This document shows positions 42,464-51,576 of a stretch of 64,000 nucleotides of DNA, one piece after another (position 1 is the first letter of the stretch; each line of letters opens with the position of its first letter). The notes under the pieces were generated by a model. That model did not search any database, was not told the origin of the DNA, and saw only the letters and a list, made by a program, of their open reading frames with translations. The translations under genes were made by a program, and so were the position numbers. This DNA is from an uncultured Lachnospiraceae bacterium. GTDB taxonomy: Bacteria > Bacillota > Clostridia > Lachnospirales > Lachnospiraceae. The stretch lies in NCBI GenBank assembly GCA_934408585.1, contig CAKRVA010000001.1, positions 1 to 64,000 on the forward strand, in the 5' to 3' direction.

Positions 42464-43093
42464 TTAACTCGAATAAGACTCAAGAAAATTATATAATTCC
42501 TTTTCATTTTCTACATATTTAATCTGTATAATTTCTTTCTGTAATTCTTCCGGAAGCTCCTCCACCTGAATATCTGTTGTCATATAAATGTTCTGCAAAT
42601 CGGTCTGGTACACAACCACCCGGTGATTCTCATTTACGAGGAAGTAACCGCCCTCCTCCTCGGAGTCCGCCATTGCATAATTTTTACGAATCACAATCTT
42701 CTGTGGCGAAAAAGAATATAATTCCACATAGGATAACCCAAGCTCCAGTTCCTTCAGTGGCGGGTTCTGGTTAAATTCTTTTAACTCAGCCGCAAAATCA
42801 TCCCGTGTCATTCCTACATATTTATCTGGTACAGGAATTGTTTCTTCTCCCAGGTATTCCCCATCCGCATCATATTTTTGAACATTAATTTCGGTATTTG
42901 CAGATATTAACTGATGCTCTACAACAGCCACCTGGGTAATATCCTCCTGCTTCTTTTCCACCTCTAATTCTACGGGCTTACTGATATCTCCCGGATAAAA
43001 ATAGTCCATAAACATCATATTACAGGCAAATCCAACTGAAAACATCATCAGAGGATATAGTACAAAAAGACTGATACGTTTTAAAAATTTCAT
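42464..43093 (-). CDS. BofC-like extracytoplasmic protein
   Basis: This 209-residue protein has a signal anchor (about 6-28) and an extracytoplasmic part. The second half resembles the BofC C-terminal domain: GGYFLVNENHRVVVYQTD near residue 150, followed by the acidic segment VEELPEELQ. BofC checks the activation of the sigma-K processing protease during sporulation in Bacillus. The match is by eye and weak; the protein could equally be a general anchored protein. GGAG lies five bases before the ATG. It is near other sporulation genes, which fits but does not prove the role. Confidence 0.55.
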   Translation of the reverse strand: MKFLKRISLFVLYPLMMFSVGFACNMMFMDYFYPGDISKPVELEVEKKQEDITQVAVVEHQLISANTEINVQKYDADGEYLGEETIPVPDKYVGMTRDDFAAELKEFNQNPPLKELELGLSYVELYSFSPQKIVIRKNYAMADSEEEGGYFLVNENHRVVVYQTDLQNIYMTTDIQVEELPEELQKEIIQIKYVENEKELYNFLESYSS

Positions 43094-43156
43094 AGCATCT
43101 CCACGCTTCCTTTCTAAAAACAGTATCAGTCATTTTCATTCTCTTTATGCAATGAA

Positions 43157-44767
43157 TCAGAAAAGATTCATCATTTTCCCAATTTTAATCATAAAACGTC
43201 CAAACAGGCTTCCGTTTAATTCTTCCTCACGGAAATTTCTGGTAACAAGCAAAATTGCAAGATAACACAGCAATGCAATCACAAAACAAATTACCATCGA
43301 CAAAACATTCCCTACTGCCGGTGATAACAGCTTATTAAACAGCATGGCAATAAGACCTGCTCCTGCCGATGCTCCGACCGGAATTGCAACACTCCGAATC
43401 CATTCCTGATGATATTGAATATTTCTGCTGATAATCACAAAACTGCACCCTGCAATTCCAACATCTGCAATAAGCCGGCTGACCGGAATTGCCATAACTC
43501 CCAGTCCTGTAAAAGCAAGAAACATCCAAAGTGTAATCATACGGATCAATAATGCCACAGCTCCAATCAGCAGAACCATTCTTCCCTTTTTCATTCGGAT
43601 AAGTACACTTAGCAGTAAAAAGCTCAGAATCAAAAATGCCCCTGCACAAAAACTAACCTGCAGCCATCCGGTCATCTTCGAATGATTTCCGGCAAAAAAG
43701 AGGTCCAATACATTTTCTGCAAGTACAGCGAAAAGAATGGTTGCAAAAAAGACTACCGATATGCTTTTATGAATCAGCATTCCCAGCTTTTCCCTTGCTC
43801 CCCGGTATTCTTCTCTGTCCATATAATACAGTACTTTTCGTATTTCCGGATAACAGATACAAATGACGCCCAAAACTACAATCATCATTACGGTATCGCA
43901 TTTCGCATAATAATTTCCATAGCCGGAAATAGACTCCATACTTCCTTTTGTCCTGGAAAACAGCAATAGCTGCTCTAAAAGTCTTGCTGCATAAAATACC
44001 AGATAGGTGCATACATAAAATACACCGGTTCCCATCAGCATATGGAAAATATGAAGTTTTGTATCCTGTGTTTTCTGATATTCTCTGCCGGTTCCCTGCT
44101 TTAAAGAGGTACGGAGCATCAGATATAAAATCAGCAGATAAAGAAAACTGATTATTGATGCGAGAACCAGTCCGACCGCTGCTCCCATCGCTCCATAACC
44201 GTACTGAAATTCTTCACTTCGCAGCAGTGCGGATACATTTTTTCCGTAATGTAAAAACTGAATAGCGCAAACCATACTGCTTATGCCATATATCACCACA
44301 AACACCACATTGGAATGCAGCAATGGTGCTCTCATATTGTTGCCAAGGAAAAAGCCCCGGAAAACACCTGTCAGAATAGCAAATGGGATTGCTGCTGACA
44401 CCACGCGGATTGCCAGACCGGCAAGCGGTACATGAAACACTGCAGATGCAATTGCTCCACCTGCAATTCCAAACACGACTGCCAGAATCACGCCGAACAC
44501 CACTCCCCACAAAACAGCTCCACGAAATACTTTTCCTGCGCTTGTATATTGTTCTCTCCGGATTCGATATTTTATTAAAGAAGCCGTAGCCTCCTGCATA
44601 CTATAAAAAATTGTTCCGCCTGCTACAATAAGTAATTCATTCGCAATTCCAAAATACGCCATTCCATCTGCACCAATCATATGGTATAACGGAATTCTGC
44701 AGATAAAGAAAAGCACATACGTAAGCAGAACAAATATCATATAATTATTTCTTTTTGTAATTGCCAT
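43157..44767 (-). CDS. MOP-superfamily flippase, SpoVB/MurJ-like
   Basis: The 536-residue membrane protein has twelve or more transmembrane helices and the pattern of the polysaccharide-transport (Wzx/SpoVB/MurJ) superfamily. The N-terminal GIANELLIVAGGTIFYSMQE and RGFFLGNNMRAP segments are family-like. These proteins flip lipid-linked sugars or spore-cortex precursors; the substrate is unknown here. It follows ybeY by 15 bases, with GAGG six bases before the ATG. It contains no recognised enzyme domain. Confidence 0.7.
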   Translation of the reverse strand: MAITKRNNYMIFVLLTYVLFFICRIPLYHMIGADGMAYFGIANELLIVAGGTIFYSMQEATASLIKYRIRREQYTSAGKVFRGAVLWGVVFGVILAVVFGIAGGAIASAVFHVPLAGLAIRVVSAAIPFAILTGVFRGFFLGNNMRAPLLHSNVVFVVIYGISSMVCAIQFLHYGKNVSALLRSEEFQYGYGAMGAAVGLVLASIISFLYLLILYLMLRTSLKQGTGREYQKTQDTKLHIFHMLMGTGVFYVCTYLVFYAARLLEQLLLFSRTKGSMESISGYGNYYAKCDTVMMIVVLGVICICYPEIRKVLYYMDREEYRGAREKLGMLIHKSISVVFFATILFAVLAENVLDLFFAGNHSKMTGWLQVSFCAGAFLILSFLLLSVLIRMKKGRMVLLIGAVALLIRMITLWMFLAFTGLGVMAIPVSRLIADVGIAGCSFVIISRNIQYHQEWIRSVAIPVGASAGAGLIAMLFNKLLSPAVGNVLSMVICFVIALLCYLAILLVTRNFREEELNGSLFGRFMIKIGKMMNLF

Positions 44768-44782
44768 AAGATTCCTCTTTCG

Positions 44783-45280
44783 TTATCGGGTAATTGCCAG
44801 CTTGTCCAAAACCTTTCTCTGTTTTTCTTCCATTCGTTCCGCTTCTTCCGGTTCCATGTGGTCATACCCGCATAAATGAAGCATACTGTGTGCTACAAGA
44901 AATCCAAACTCCCGTCTTTCGGAATGGTTATACTTTAGAGCCTGTTCCTTTACCTTTTCTGCCGAAATCATAATATCACCTAAAATCAGTTCTCCTGTCT
45001 CCGGTTCAAAATAATCTGATTCTGCCTCTTCGACGATGGAAAAATCCGATTCTGCTTCAAACGGTATTGCCGGAAAGGAAAGGACATCGGTCGGAGCATC
45101 CAGAGAACGGAATTCTCTGTTAATCTCCCGGATTCCCTCATTATCCGTAACAAGTACATTAATCTGTGCCTCATACGGACAGTTTTCCATATCCAGAACT
45201 TCTTCCACAATAGACTGAACCAATGGTTCTATTTCAAAATCAAATGTAATTCCACTCTCGTTTTCAACGAAGGAAGTCAT
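44783..45280 (-). CDS. ybeY: Endoribonuclease YbeY (rRNA maturation)
   Basis: YbeY matures 16S rRNA and takes part in ribosome quality control. The metal-binding motif HSMLHLCGYDH is near residue 130. The conserved GDIMIS segment is near 99, and the helical N-terminus and 165-residue length fit the family. GGAGGAG lies ten bases before the ATG. Its start overlaps the end of the HD-type gene by 17 bases, in the usual phoH-HD-ybeY order of Firmicutes. Confidence 0.95.
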   Translation of the reverse strand: MTSFVENESGITFDFEIEPLVQSIVEEVLDMENCPYEAQINVLVTDNEGIREINREFRSLDAPTDVLSFPAIPFEAESDFSIVEEAESDYFEPETGELILGDIMISAEKVKEQALKYNHSERREFGFLVAHSMLHLCGYDHMEPEEAERMEEKQRKVLDKLAITR

Positions 45281-46463
45281 AATACAATCTCTCCTCCACT
45301 AATATTTCTTTCATCTTCTGTATCTCCCCAAGAGAGATATCACTGTAATCAATAATGCCACTTTCTATTTTCTTTTTAAAAATCGCATAAATCAGTTTCT
45401 GGTAATCAAGTTCCACATTCTTATCTTTCGAAAACAGATAGTTAATGGAGGAAATCACGGTATCTGCAAACAGCAGAACGACAACCTCCTTTGATTTTAC
45501 CTGTTCTTTTGGTGAAAGATATTCTTTTAACAAATTGCATACCAAATCGGGAATATTGTTTTCCCTTAAAATCTGTTCCACATTGTTCCATGAATTATCA
45601 TTCTTAAGCATTCCAATACGATGATAGTAACCACACGCCTTTACCACTGCATCATCAAGACCAAGCTTCATTGCAATTCTGCTGCACAGATAAGCCGTAT
45701 GAATCGTATGATAATATTCTTCTCTGGATACATTCTTAAGCTCCACCAGAAGTTCACACTCCGGGTCATTGATATCCATATAGATATCCCTTGTCTTATA
45801 GATAAAGGAAAAACTGAAAATTTTCAGAATAATCAATAACAGAATCAAACAAACAAGTACATTTATTGCCGGTATAAAAAACATGCTCCAATTCAGCACA
45901 TCATTTACATATAAGACTTCACGGATGCATAAACAGACAAATTGCAACAAGAGAGAAATAAGCATCGGCTGCCAGATCTGAAAGCTTTCATTTACCGTCG
46001 AAAACAACAAAATACCAATCAGACCTGCCACAAAATAAATTCCAAAATCGGCTGCACTCCCATTCGTATGCAAAAGGATTGCCAGCAGCAGCAAATTGCT
46101 TCCCGCAACCAGACCAATCAATTCACTGCTAAATAACATCAGTGCAATAAATATGGCAAGAAACGGCCAGCCACCAATCGGAAGCATTGGAAACAACACC
46201 GTGGCAGAAAGAAATAACAGATAGCATAATGTAAAACGCCACAAATTACTCTCGTTATCATATAGGAAATGATTTGTTCTTCTACACTTTTCTATTGTAT
46301 AAATTACTGCTCCGGCTCCCGCGCCTGCCATAATGGTAATTCCGGCAAGTTCGGTCAGCTCCCGCCCATATAGAAAGCATGCCATTGCCACAACAATTAC
46401 CGTTACTGCAAACACCAGGATTTCCTGCGTTATTTCCCAGCGGCGCAGATATTTATCTTCCAT
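45264..46463 (-). CDS. PgpH-like membrane protein with degenerate HD domain
   Basis: The 399-residue protein has about eight transmembrane helices (10-230) and then a C-terminal HD-like domain (about 245-399). PgpH/YqfF enzymes at this locus hydrolyse c-di-AMP with an HD domain. Here the first His is kept (HTIH, about H252) but the HD pair is HR (about 281-282, in YYHRIGM), the lysine of HDIGK is a methionine, and the later HH pair is not visible. The usual N-terminal extracellular domain is also missing. It is therefore probably not a c-di-AMP phosphodiesterase; a regulatory or scaffolding role is inference. The start at 46463 gives an 11-base overlap with phoH; an ATG at 46514 would overlap by 62. 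Confidence 0.7.
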   Translation of the reverse strand: MEDKYLRRWEITQEILVFAVTVIVVAMACFLYGRELTELAGITIMAGAGAGAVIYTIEKCRRTNHFLYDNESNLWRFTLCYLLFLSATVLFPMLPIGGWPFLAIFIALMLFSSELIGLVAGSNLLLLAILLHTNGSAADFGIYFVAGLIGILLFSTVNESFQIWQPMLISLLLQFVCLCIREVLYVNDVLNWSMFFIPAINVLVCLILLLIILKIFSFSFIYKTRDIYMDINDPECELLVELKNVSREEYYHTIHTAYLCSRIAMKLGLDDAVVKACGYYHRIGMLKNDNSWNNVEQILRENNIPDLVCNLLKEYLSPKEQVKSKEVVVLLFADTVISSINYLFSKDKNVELDYQKLIYAIFKKKIESGIIDYSDISLGEIQKMKEILVEERLYYDFLR

Positions 46464-47460
46464 TCTTTGAATTTCGGTAATTTCGTTTTCGATTGGCTTG
46501 TTCTCTTGATTCATAATTCTCGTATGCTTTTACAATCTTTTGTACCAATGGATGTCTGACAACATCCTTACTCGACAACATGCAAAACGCAATCCCTTCT
46601 ATTTTTTGTAAAACCTTCTGTGCAATATCAAGTCCGGATGTCGCATCCTTTGGCAAATCCTTTTGTGTCGAATCCCCGGTTACAATCACTTTGGAGCCAA
46701 AACCGATTCGTGTCAGAAACATTTTCATCTGTGCCGGTGTGGTATTCTGCGCTTCATCCAGAATAATATATGCATTATCCAGAGTACGCCCTCTCATATA
46801 AGCAAGCGGTGCCACTTCAATCAAGCCCTTTTCCATATTTTTCAGAAAAGATTCTGCTCCCATGATCTGATATAATGCATCGTAAAGAGGTCGCAGGTAA
46901 GGGTCTACCTTGCTTTGCAAATCTCCCGGCAGAAAACCAAGCTTTTCCCCTGCTTCAATTGCCGGACGTGTAAGGATAATCCGCTCTACTTCCTGATTTT
47001 TAAATGCAGTTATTGCCATCGCCATTGCCAGATATGTTTTTCCGGTTCCTGCAGGTCCCAGGCCAAACACAATCATATTGTTCTTAATCGCATCCACATA
47101 TGCTTTCTGACCAAGTGTTTTCGGTTTGATGGGTTTCCCGGAAACAGTATGGCAAATGCACTCTTTATCTACTTCCAATAATGCATCTTCATTCTCTTCT
47201 TCACTCATCATAAGTGCATAATCTACGCTCTGTTCTTCAATCTCGTTTCCGTTCATCGACCATTTTGTCAATTGTTCCAGCAGAGATACGGCTTTATGAA
47301 CCCCATACTCCGGACCGCTGACTTTAACCTCTCCATTTCTATCAATGATGATTACCTGAAATTGTTTCTCTATTTTCTTGATATATCCATCATACTGTCC
47401 AAACAAATTGCGTTGTACTTCTAATGGGATATCCACCGTTATTTGAATATTATCATTCAC
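46453..47460 (-). CDS. PhoH-family ATPase
   Basis: The protein has 335 residues from a GTG at 47460, two bases after the yqfD stop. The Walker A is GPAGTGKTYLA near residue 130, and the Walker B VILDEAQN-like IILDEAQN near 230. Also present are the RPAIEAGEKLGFLPGD segment and GRTLDNA. PhoH-type ATPases are linked to RNA metabolism and are often found next to ybeY. An upstream in-frame ATG would overlap yqfD by more than 100 bases, so the GTG is preferred; GGA is nine bases upstream. Confidence 0.92.
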   Translation of the reverse strand: MNDNIQITVDIPLEVQRNLFGQYDGYIKKIEKQFQVIIIDRNGEVKVSGPEYGVHKAVSLLEQLTKWSMNGNEIEEQSVDYALMMSEEENEDALLEVDKECICHTVSGKPIKPKTLGQKAYVDAIKNNMIVFGLGPAGTGKTYLAMAMAITAFKNQEVERIILTRPAIEAGEKLGFLPGDLQSKVDPYLRPLYDALYQIMGAESFLKNMEKGLIEVAPLAYMRGRTLDNAYIILDEAQNTTPAQMKMFLTRIGFGSKVIVTGDSTQKDLPKDATSGLDIAQKVLQKIEGIAFCMLSSKDVVRHPLVQKIVKAYENYESREQANRKRNYRNSKNGR

Positions 47461-47462
47461 AG

Positions 47463-48704
47463 TTACTGTTCCACTCCATCTGCCGGTACTGTTTGTTCCA
47501 CTTGTTGAATGGACGTTTCCCTGCTGATTCCGTTTTGTTCCACAACGAGAAACTGAATCTGCAAAATCCACTTTTTTTCACTTTTTTTCATTGTAACATT
47601 TTTTTCTATAATTTGTACCCCTTTTTCCTCTAAAGTTTGCATAATTTTAATAATTTTATTCCCAAAGATTTCCTTTACCTGCTCCTTGGAATAATTCATG
47701 ATTCTTCCCTGATATTCCCGACGGGTTTCTTTTCCATAATAGATGGGAATCCGGTTGTTTCCAAAAAGTGTCATCTGCTTTTTTTCTTCTACTTCGTCGT
47801 ACTCTGCAAATCTCTTTGTATAAAATCCCAAATTGATTTTTCGCTCACCAAATATCACAAAGTTTCTGCTTCGTTCTCTCCCGGTATAGTCCTTATACAG
47901 ATAAAATGCCGGAAGTTCTTCCCGTATGTTTTTCTCACATTCCAGAAAAACGTCTGCATCTGCTTCGCAAAACTCATATCTGCGCACACTTCCATCTTCC
48001 GCCATAATAGGAACTGCCCCCTGCACAAGCACATCTCCTTTTTTTACCTCCATCCCCTCTTTTACGAGCGGTACTCCGGCTCTTGTAATTAAACTTACCA
48101 CTTTTCCATCCGCGGATGCCACCAGATCCGTTCCGGACGAATTCTCCTCTTCTTTCTTTGGTTCGGTCTGTAACTCGTTTTCCTTTATTTGAATCATCAG
48201 TGTGCTTCCATCCAGCTTTGCGGAAGTCCATGTTACCAGTTCAAACGAATTTCGTATCTCTTTTTCCAGCTGTTCAATATTCAGCTCTTTCTTCCTCATG
48301 CCATGATGAATCCCATTTTGCTCCAGAAAGTCGCAAAATACATCATCCGTAATATAGTAATTTCCTTCAATATTTATTGTCCAGACAAAAAGAGACATCA
48401 CCATCCAGAACACAAAGCTTCCTGCAATTCCAATGAAAAATATGATTCTGCGTTTCATTTTTACAGAAAGAAAAGGTAGTCCGAAACGTCCCGTTACGAC
48501 TACCTTACTTCCTGTTTTTCTGGAAAAACTCTTTATCTCATAAAATTCTTTTAAATCAATTTTCATCGTGTAATAATCACCATAATTTTTAATGTCCCAC
48601 AAAAAGATATGATGATTACTGCATAAATTCATAAATCGTTCCGGAGAACTTCCCATCACTTTAATGATTAAATACCCTTTTAAAAAGCGGATTAGCTGAA
48701 GCAT
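47463..48704 (-). CDS. yqfD: Sporulation protein YqfD
   Basis: The 413-residue protein has one transmembrane helix (about 84-108) and a large extracytoplasmic region. The N-terminal MLQLIRFLKGYLIIKV and the segment WTINIEGNYYITDD are characteristic of YqfD, a sigma-E-controlled sporulation protein. The C-terminal 250 residues include the IFGERKINLGFY stretch. The start at 48704 has AGGAGGG six bases upstream. It sits 29 bases after yqfC and two bases before phoH. Confidence 0.93.
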   Translation of the reverse strand: MLQLIRFLKGYLIIKVMGSSPERFMNLCSNHHIFLWDIKNYGDYYTMKIDLKEFYEIKSFSRKTGSKVVVTGRFGLPFLSVKMKRRIIFFIGIAGSFVFWMVMSLFVWTINIEGNYYITDDVFCDFLEQNGIHHGMRKKELNIEQLEKEIRNSFELVTWTSAKLDGSTLMIQIKENELQTEPKKEEENSSGTDLVASADGKVVSLITRAGVPLVKEGMEVKKGDVLVQGAVPIMAEDGSVRRYEFCEADADVFLECEKNIREELPAFYLYKDYTGRERSRNFVIFGERKINLGFYTKRFAEYDEVEEKKQMTLFGNNRIPIYYGKETRREYQGRIMNYSKEQVKEIFGNKIIKIMQTLEEKGVQIIEKNVTMKKSEKKWILQIQFLVVEQNGISRETSIQQVEQTVPADGVEQ

Positions 48705-48733
48705 TTCCTTCCCTCCTGCGTATCGCACCGATT

Positions 48734-49030
48734 TTAGACATTATATTTTACAGCTTCTACCCATCCGCTGATTTTCATATCTTCATTCGTATAATATACA
48801 ATACACAGTCGTTTCCCACAGATTTCAATTTTACAGGTTTTCCCCTGTAAAATAATCCGGCAATCCGTATATTCGATGATTCCCTTGTAATTTTCCACAA
48901 AGATATCACGATTTCCCGTAACCGTCACAATGGATGCTCCTAACAAGGAATCTTTAGGTAATTTTAACGACTCTACAAGAAGTTCTCTTTTTGATACATC
49001 ATTTTTTTTGATTTCACTTTTCTTTCTCAT
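48734..49030 (-). CDS. yqfC: Sporulation protein YqfC
   Basis: The 98-residue protein is short and basic at the N-terminus, with the family features LPKDSLLGASIVTVTGNRDIF, IENYKGI-like ENYKGIIEY and a C-terminal beta-rich part. In Bacillus, yqfC is in the sigma-E regulon with yqfD. No ribosome binding site is seen before the ATG. A possible sporulation promoter ends just upstream (49037-49065), so translation may start near the 5' end of the transcript. Confidence 0.85.
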   Translation of the reverse strand: MRKKSEIKKNDVSKRELLVESLKLPKDSLLGASIVTVTGNRDIFVENYKGIIEYTDCRIILQGKTCKIEICGKRLCIVYYTNEDMKISGWVEAVKYNV

Positions 49031-49036
49031 GTGATA

Positions 49037-49065
49037 ACTATATGAAAAAGAGCTGCCATCTATGA
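49037..49065 (-). promoter_or_regulatory. Possible sigma-E-type promoter of yqfC
   Basis: On the minus strand TCATAGA (49059-49065) and CATATAGT (49037-49044) are 14 bases apart, resembling the KMATATT and CATACAHT consensus of Bacillus sigma-E. It ends only six bases before the yqfC ATG, which would give an almost leaderless transcript. Confidence 0.3.
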
Positions 49066-50370
49066 CTATTTAACAATTCCAAAAATGATTTTTCTTTCTT
49101 CCGGTTTTTCATTCCCAATGGTATATGCTTTTTGAAGTCTGTCCAGGCATTGCTCCATTTTTTCTTCATCATTTGCATATACTTCTGCCAAAGGTTCACC
49201 CTTTGCAACAAAATCACCTGCTTTTTTATCAAGCACAATTCCAACGGACAAATCAATGATACTGTCTTTGGTTTCTCTTCCTCCTCCCAATATCAGGGAA
49301 CATATTCCGACTTCATCGCATACAATCTTCTGAATGTAGCCTTCTACGGGTGCACAAAGCGTTTTATGAATCTTAGCTGACGGGAGTTTTTCGGGATGAT
49401 ATACCATCTCTTCATCTCCTCCCTGTGCTTTAACAAACTCTGCAAGTTTCTTAAGTGCACTACCGTCTTTAATCACATTTTGAAGCATTTTTCGTGCCTC
49501 TTCTTCCGAAGATGCCTTCTGTCCTACTATCAGCATCAGGCTTCCAAGTGTCATGCAAAGCTCTGTAAAATCAGACGGTCCTTCTCCACGCAGTGTTGCA
49601 ATGGCTTCTTTGACTTCCAATGCATTTCCTACTGCCCGTCCCAATGGCTGATCCATATCAGAGACAACTGCAATCGTATTTCTACCGGCGTTCTTTCCTA
49701 ACTGAACCATTTCCCTGGCAAGAGCAAATGAATCCTCTTCTTTCTTCATAAATGCTCCGCTTCCGGTCTTTACATCCAGAACGATTGCATCTGCACCTGC
49801 CGCAAGCTTTTTGCTCATAATGGAAGATGCAATCAGGGACATATTATCTACGGTTGCCGTCACATCCCTTAATGCATACAGCTTTTTATCTGCCGGCGCC
49901 AAATCCTTCGTCTGTCCCATAATAGCAATTCCGATTTCATTCACATTATGGATAAAAGTTTCTGTACTGATACCGGTAGAGAATCCAGCAAAGCTCTCCA
50001 GCTTATCAATTGTTCCTCCGGTATGTCCCAAACCTCTGCCACTCATTTTTGCAATTTTAACACCACATGCTGCTACCATAGGAGTCAATGCCAGTGACGT
50101 TTTATCTCCCACGCCACCGGTACTGTGTTTATCTACTTTGATTCCTTTAATTTCTGACAAATCCAGCATTTCTCCGCTATGAGCCATTGCCATTGTCAGA
50201 TATAATGTTTCTTCTTCACTCATTCCCCGGAAATAAATCGCCATCATCATTGCAGACATCTGATAGTCCGGGATATTCCCTGCGGTGTATTCCTCAATCA
50301 TATAATGGATTTCCGCCTCAGACAATGCCATTCCATTTCTTTTCTTCATAATCAGATCATACATTCTCAT
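49066..50370 (-). CDS. pdp: Pyrimidine-nucleoside phosphorylase
   Basis: The enzyme phosphorolyses uridine and thymidine for salvage. The phosphate-binding motif KHSTGGVGDKTSL is near residue 80 and the family signature MSGRGLGHTGGT near 108. The length of 434 residues is standard. GGAGGG lies six bases before the ATG. It lies between rlmH and yqfC. Thymidine phosphorylase is an alternative name for the same fold; the residues do not settle the specificity. Confidence 0.92.
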   Translation of the reverse strand: MRMYDLIMKKRNGMALSEAEIHYMIEEYTAGNIPDYQMSAMMMAIYFRGMSEEETLYLTMAMAHSGEMLDLSEIKGIKVDKHSTGGVGDKTSLALTPMVAACGVKIAKMSGRGLGHTGGTIDKLESFAGFSTGISTETFIHNVNEIGIAIMGQTKDLAPADKKLYALRDVTATVDNMSLIASSIMSKKLAAGADAIVLDVKTGSGAFMKKEEDSFALAREMVQLGKNAGRNTIAVVSDMDQPLGRAVGNALEVKEAIATLRGEGPSDFTELCMTLGSLMLIVGQKASSEEEARKMLQNVIKDGSALKKLAEFVKAQGGDEEMVYHPEKLPSAKIHKTLCAPVEGYIQKIVCDEVGICSLILGGGRETKDSIIDLSVGIVLDKKAGDFVAKGEPLAEVYANDEEKMEQCLDRLQKAYTIGNEKPEERKIIFGIVK

Positions 50371-50400
50371 AGCAATCCCTCCTATACCGAAACAACCTTT

Positions 50401-50880
50401 TTACTTATGGTACGGTTCGCCCATGTTAATTCGATAGGCGCGATAAATCTGTTCCACTAAAATCACGCGCATAAGCTGATGAGGAAACGTCATATTGGAA
50501 AAGCTCAGTTTACAATTCGATAAAGCAGAAATCTTTTGATGTAATCCAAGGGAACCACCAATTACGAACTGAATGTGGCTGATACCACGGACACCCAGTT
50601 GCTGAATTTCTTCTGCAAACGCAAGAGAATCCGGCTGTTTCCCTTTAATTTCCAGAGTGTAAATAAAATCCTCTGTTTTTAAGTGTTTTAGAATTCGTTC
50701 CGCCTCTTTTTCTTTGATCTGTTCTTCCATCGCCGCACTGGCTCCGTCCGGTGTTTTTTCATCCGGAACCTCGATAAATTCCAGCCGGCAATATCTGCTT
50801 AACCGTTTTTCATATTCCGCAATTGCTTTTTTTAAATAGTCTTCTTTGATTTTCCCCACGCAAAGAATTGTAATTTTCAT
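50401..50880 (-). CDS. rlmH: 23S rRNA (pseudouridine-1915 N3) methyltransferase RlmH
   Basis: It methylates pseudouridine 1915 of 23S rRNA using SAM. The family motif QFVIGGSLGL is near residue 105 and the C-terminal knot region SFSNMTFPHQLMRVILVEQ with final GEPYHK is clear. The 159-residue length is typical. GAGG precedes the ATG. It follows the zinc-ribbon gene at 50890 by nine bases. Confidence 0.95.
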   Translation of the reverse strand: MKITILCVGKIKEDYLKKAIAEYEKRLSRYCRLEFIEVPDEKTPDGASAAMEEQIKEKEAERILKHLKTEDFIYTLEIKGKQPDSLAFAEEIQQLGVRGISHIQFVIGGSLGLHQKISALSNCKLSFSNMTFPHQLMRVILVEQIYRAYRINMGEPYHK

Positions 50881-50889
50881 GCCATCCTC

Positions 50890-51555
50890 TTACGACCGTT
50901 CTTCCTCAAATAACTCTGCATACATTTCCTCCACCAGACGGTCAAGGTACGCTTCGTCCAGATTTACAAACTGTTTCTGCACCATGCTCTTCACGTATTC
51001 AAAGCGCTGGAAATATTTCAGTTCTTCTTCCATCTCATGGATATTGAGCTGTTCGTCAATCTGCTCCTTTTGCAGGTTCTGTAAACACCATTTACGAATT
51101 TCCTGTGTCAGACTGTTCTCCTTTACGGCACGTTTTTTAAATACCTTAAAGTTGCGTAGGGAAACAATTCCCATCACAACGAACAGCAGGAACATCACGC
51201 CCATGACACCACTAATCAGGTATCTGTTAAATGCTTCCATAGACAGATGAATAATATCCAGAAAAAACAGAATTACCAAGACAAGTCCTGCTCCTCCTAC
51301 AAGTAATAACGTATATGCAGATGTTTTGTTTTCTTCGGCTTTTTCTTCATTATTAACATATACCGAATGTCGGACTGGTTTTACTTCCTCTTCTTCCTCA
51401 AATGCAAATTCTTCTGCCGGTTCGTCCGCAGATAATTCTTCACTGTTTTCAATTTCCTGTTCATTAGGTAATTCGTCCACCAGATCACACCCGCAGTCTG
51501 CACACCTTGTAATACCCTCTACGTACTCACATTTACATACCGGACACCATGCCAT
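50890..51555 (-). CDS. Zinc-ribbon protein with two membrane helices
   Basis: The 221-residue protein starts with a Cys-rich ribbon (C4, C7, C9, C18, C21, C23) followed by an acidic linker (about 30-65). It has two membrane helices (about 80-100 and 112-135) and a helical, charged C-terminal part (about 150-221) likely to form a coiled coil. No known family beyond the ribbon is recognised. A strong GAGGGGG is upstream. It lies between the MORN protein and rlmH, and resembles the window-left zinc-ribbon proteins in layout. Confidence 0.75.
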   Translation of the reverse strand: MAWCPVCKCEYVEGITRCADCGCDLVDELPNEQEIENSEELSADEPAEEFAFEEEEEVKPVRHSVYVNNEEKAEENKTSAYTLLLVGGAGLVLVILFFLDIIHLSMEAFNRYLISGVMGVMFLLFVVMGIVSLRNFKVFKKRAVKENSLTQEIRKWCLQNLQKEQIDEQLNIHEMEEELKYFQRFEYVKSMVQKQFVNLDEAYLDRLVEEMYAELFEEERS

Positions 51556-51576
51556 ACCATTTTACCCCCTCGTATT

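Noticed and set aside
43152..43171. Small dyad with 7-bp arms at the end of the flippase gene
   Set aside because: It overlaps the stop region and no T-rich tract follows on either strand, so a terminator is unlikely.
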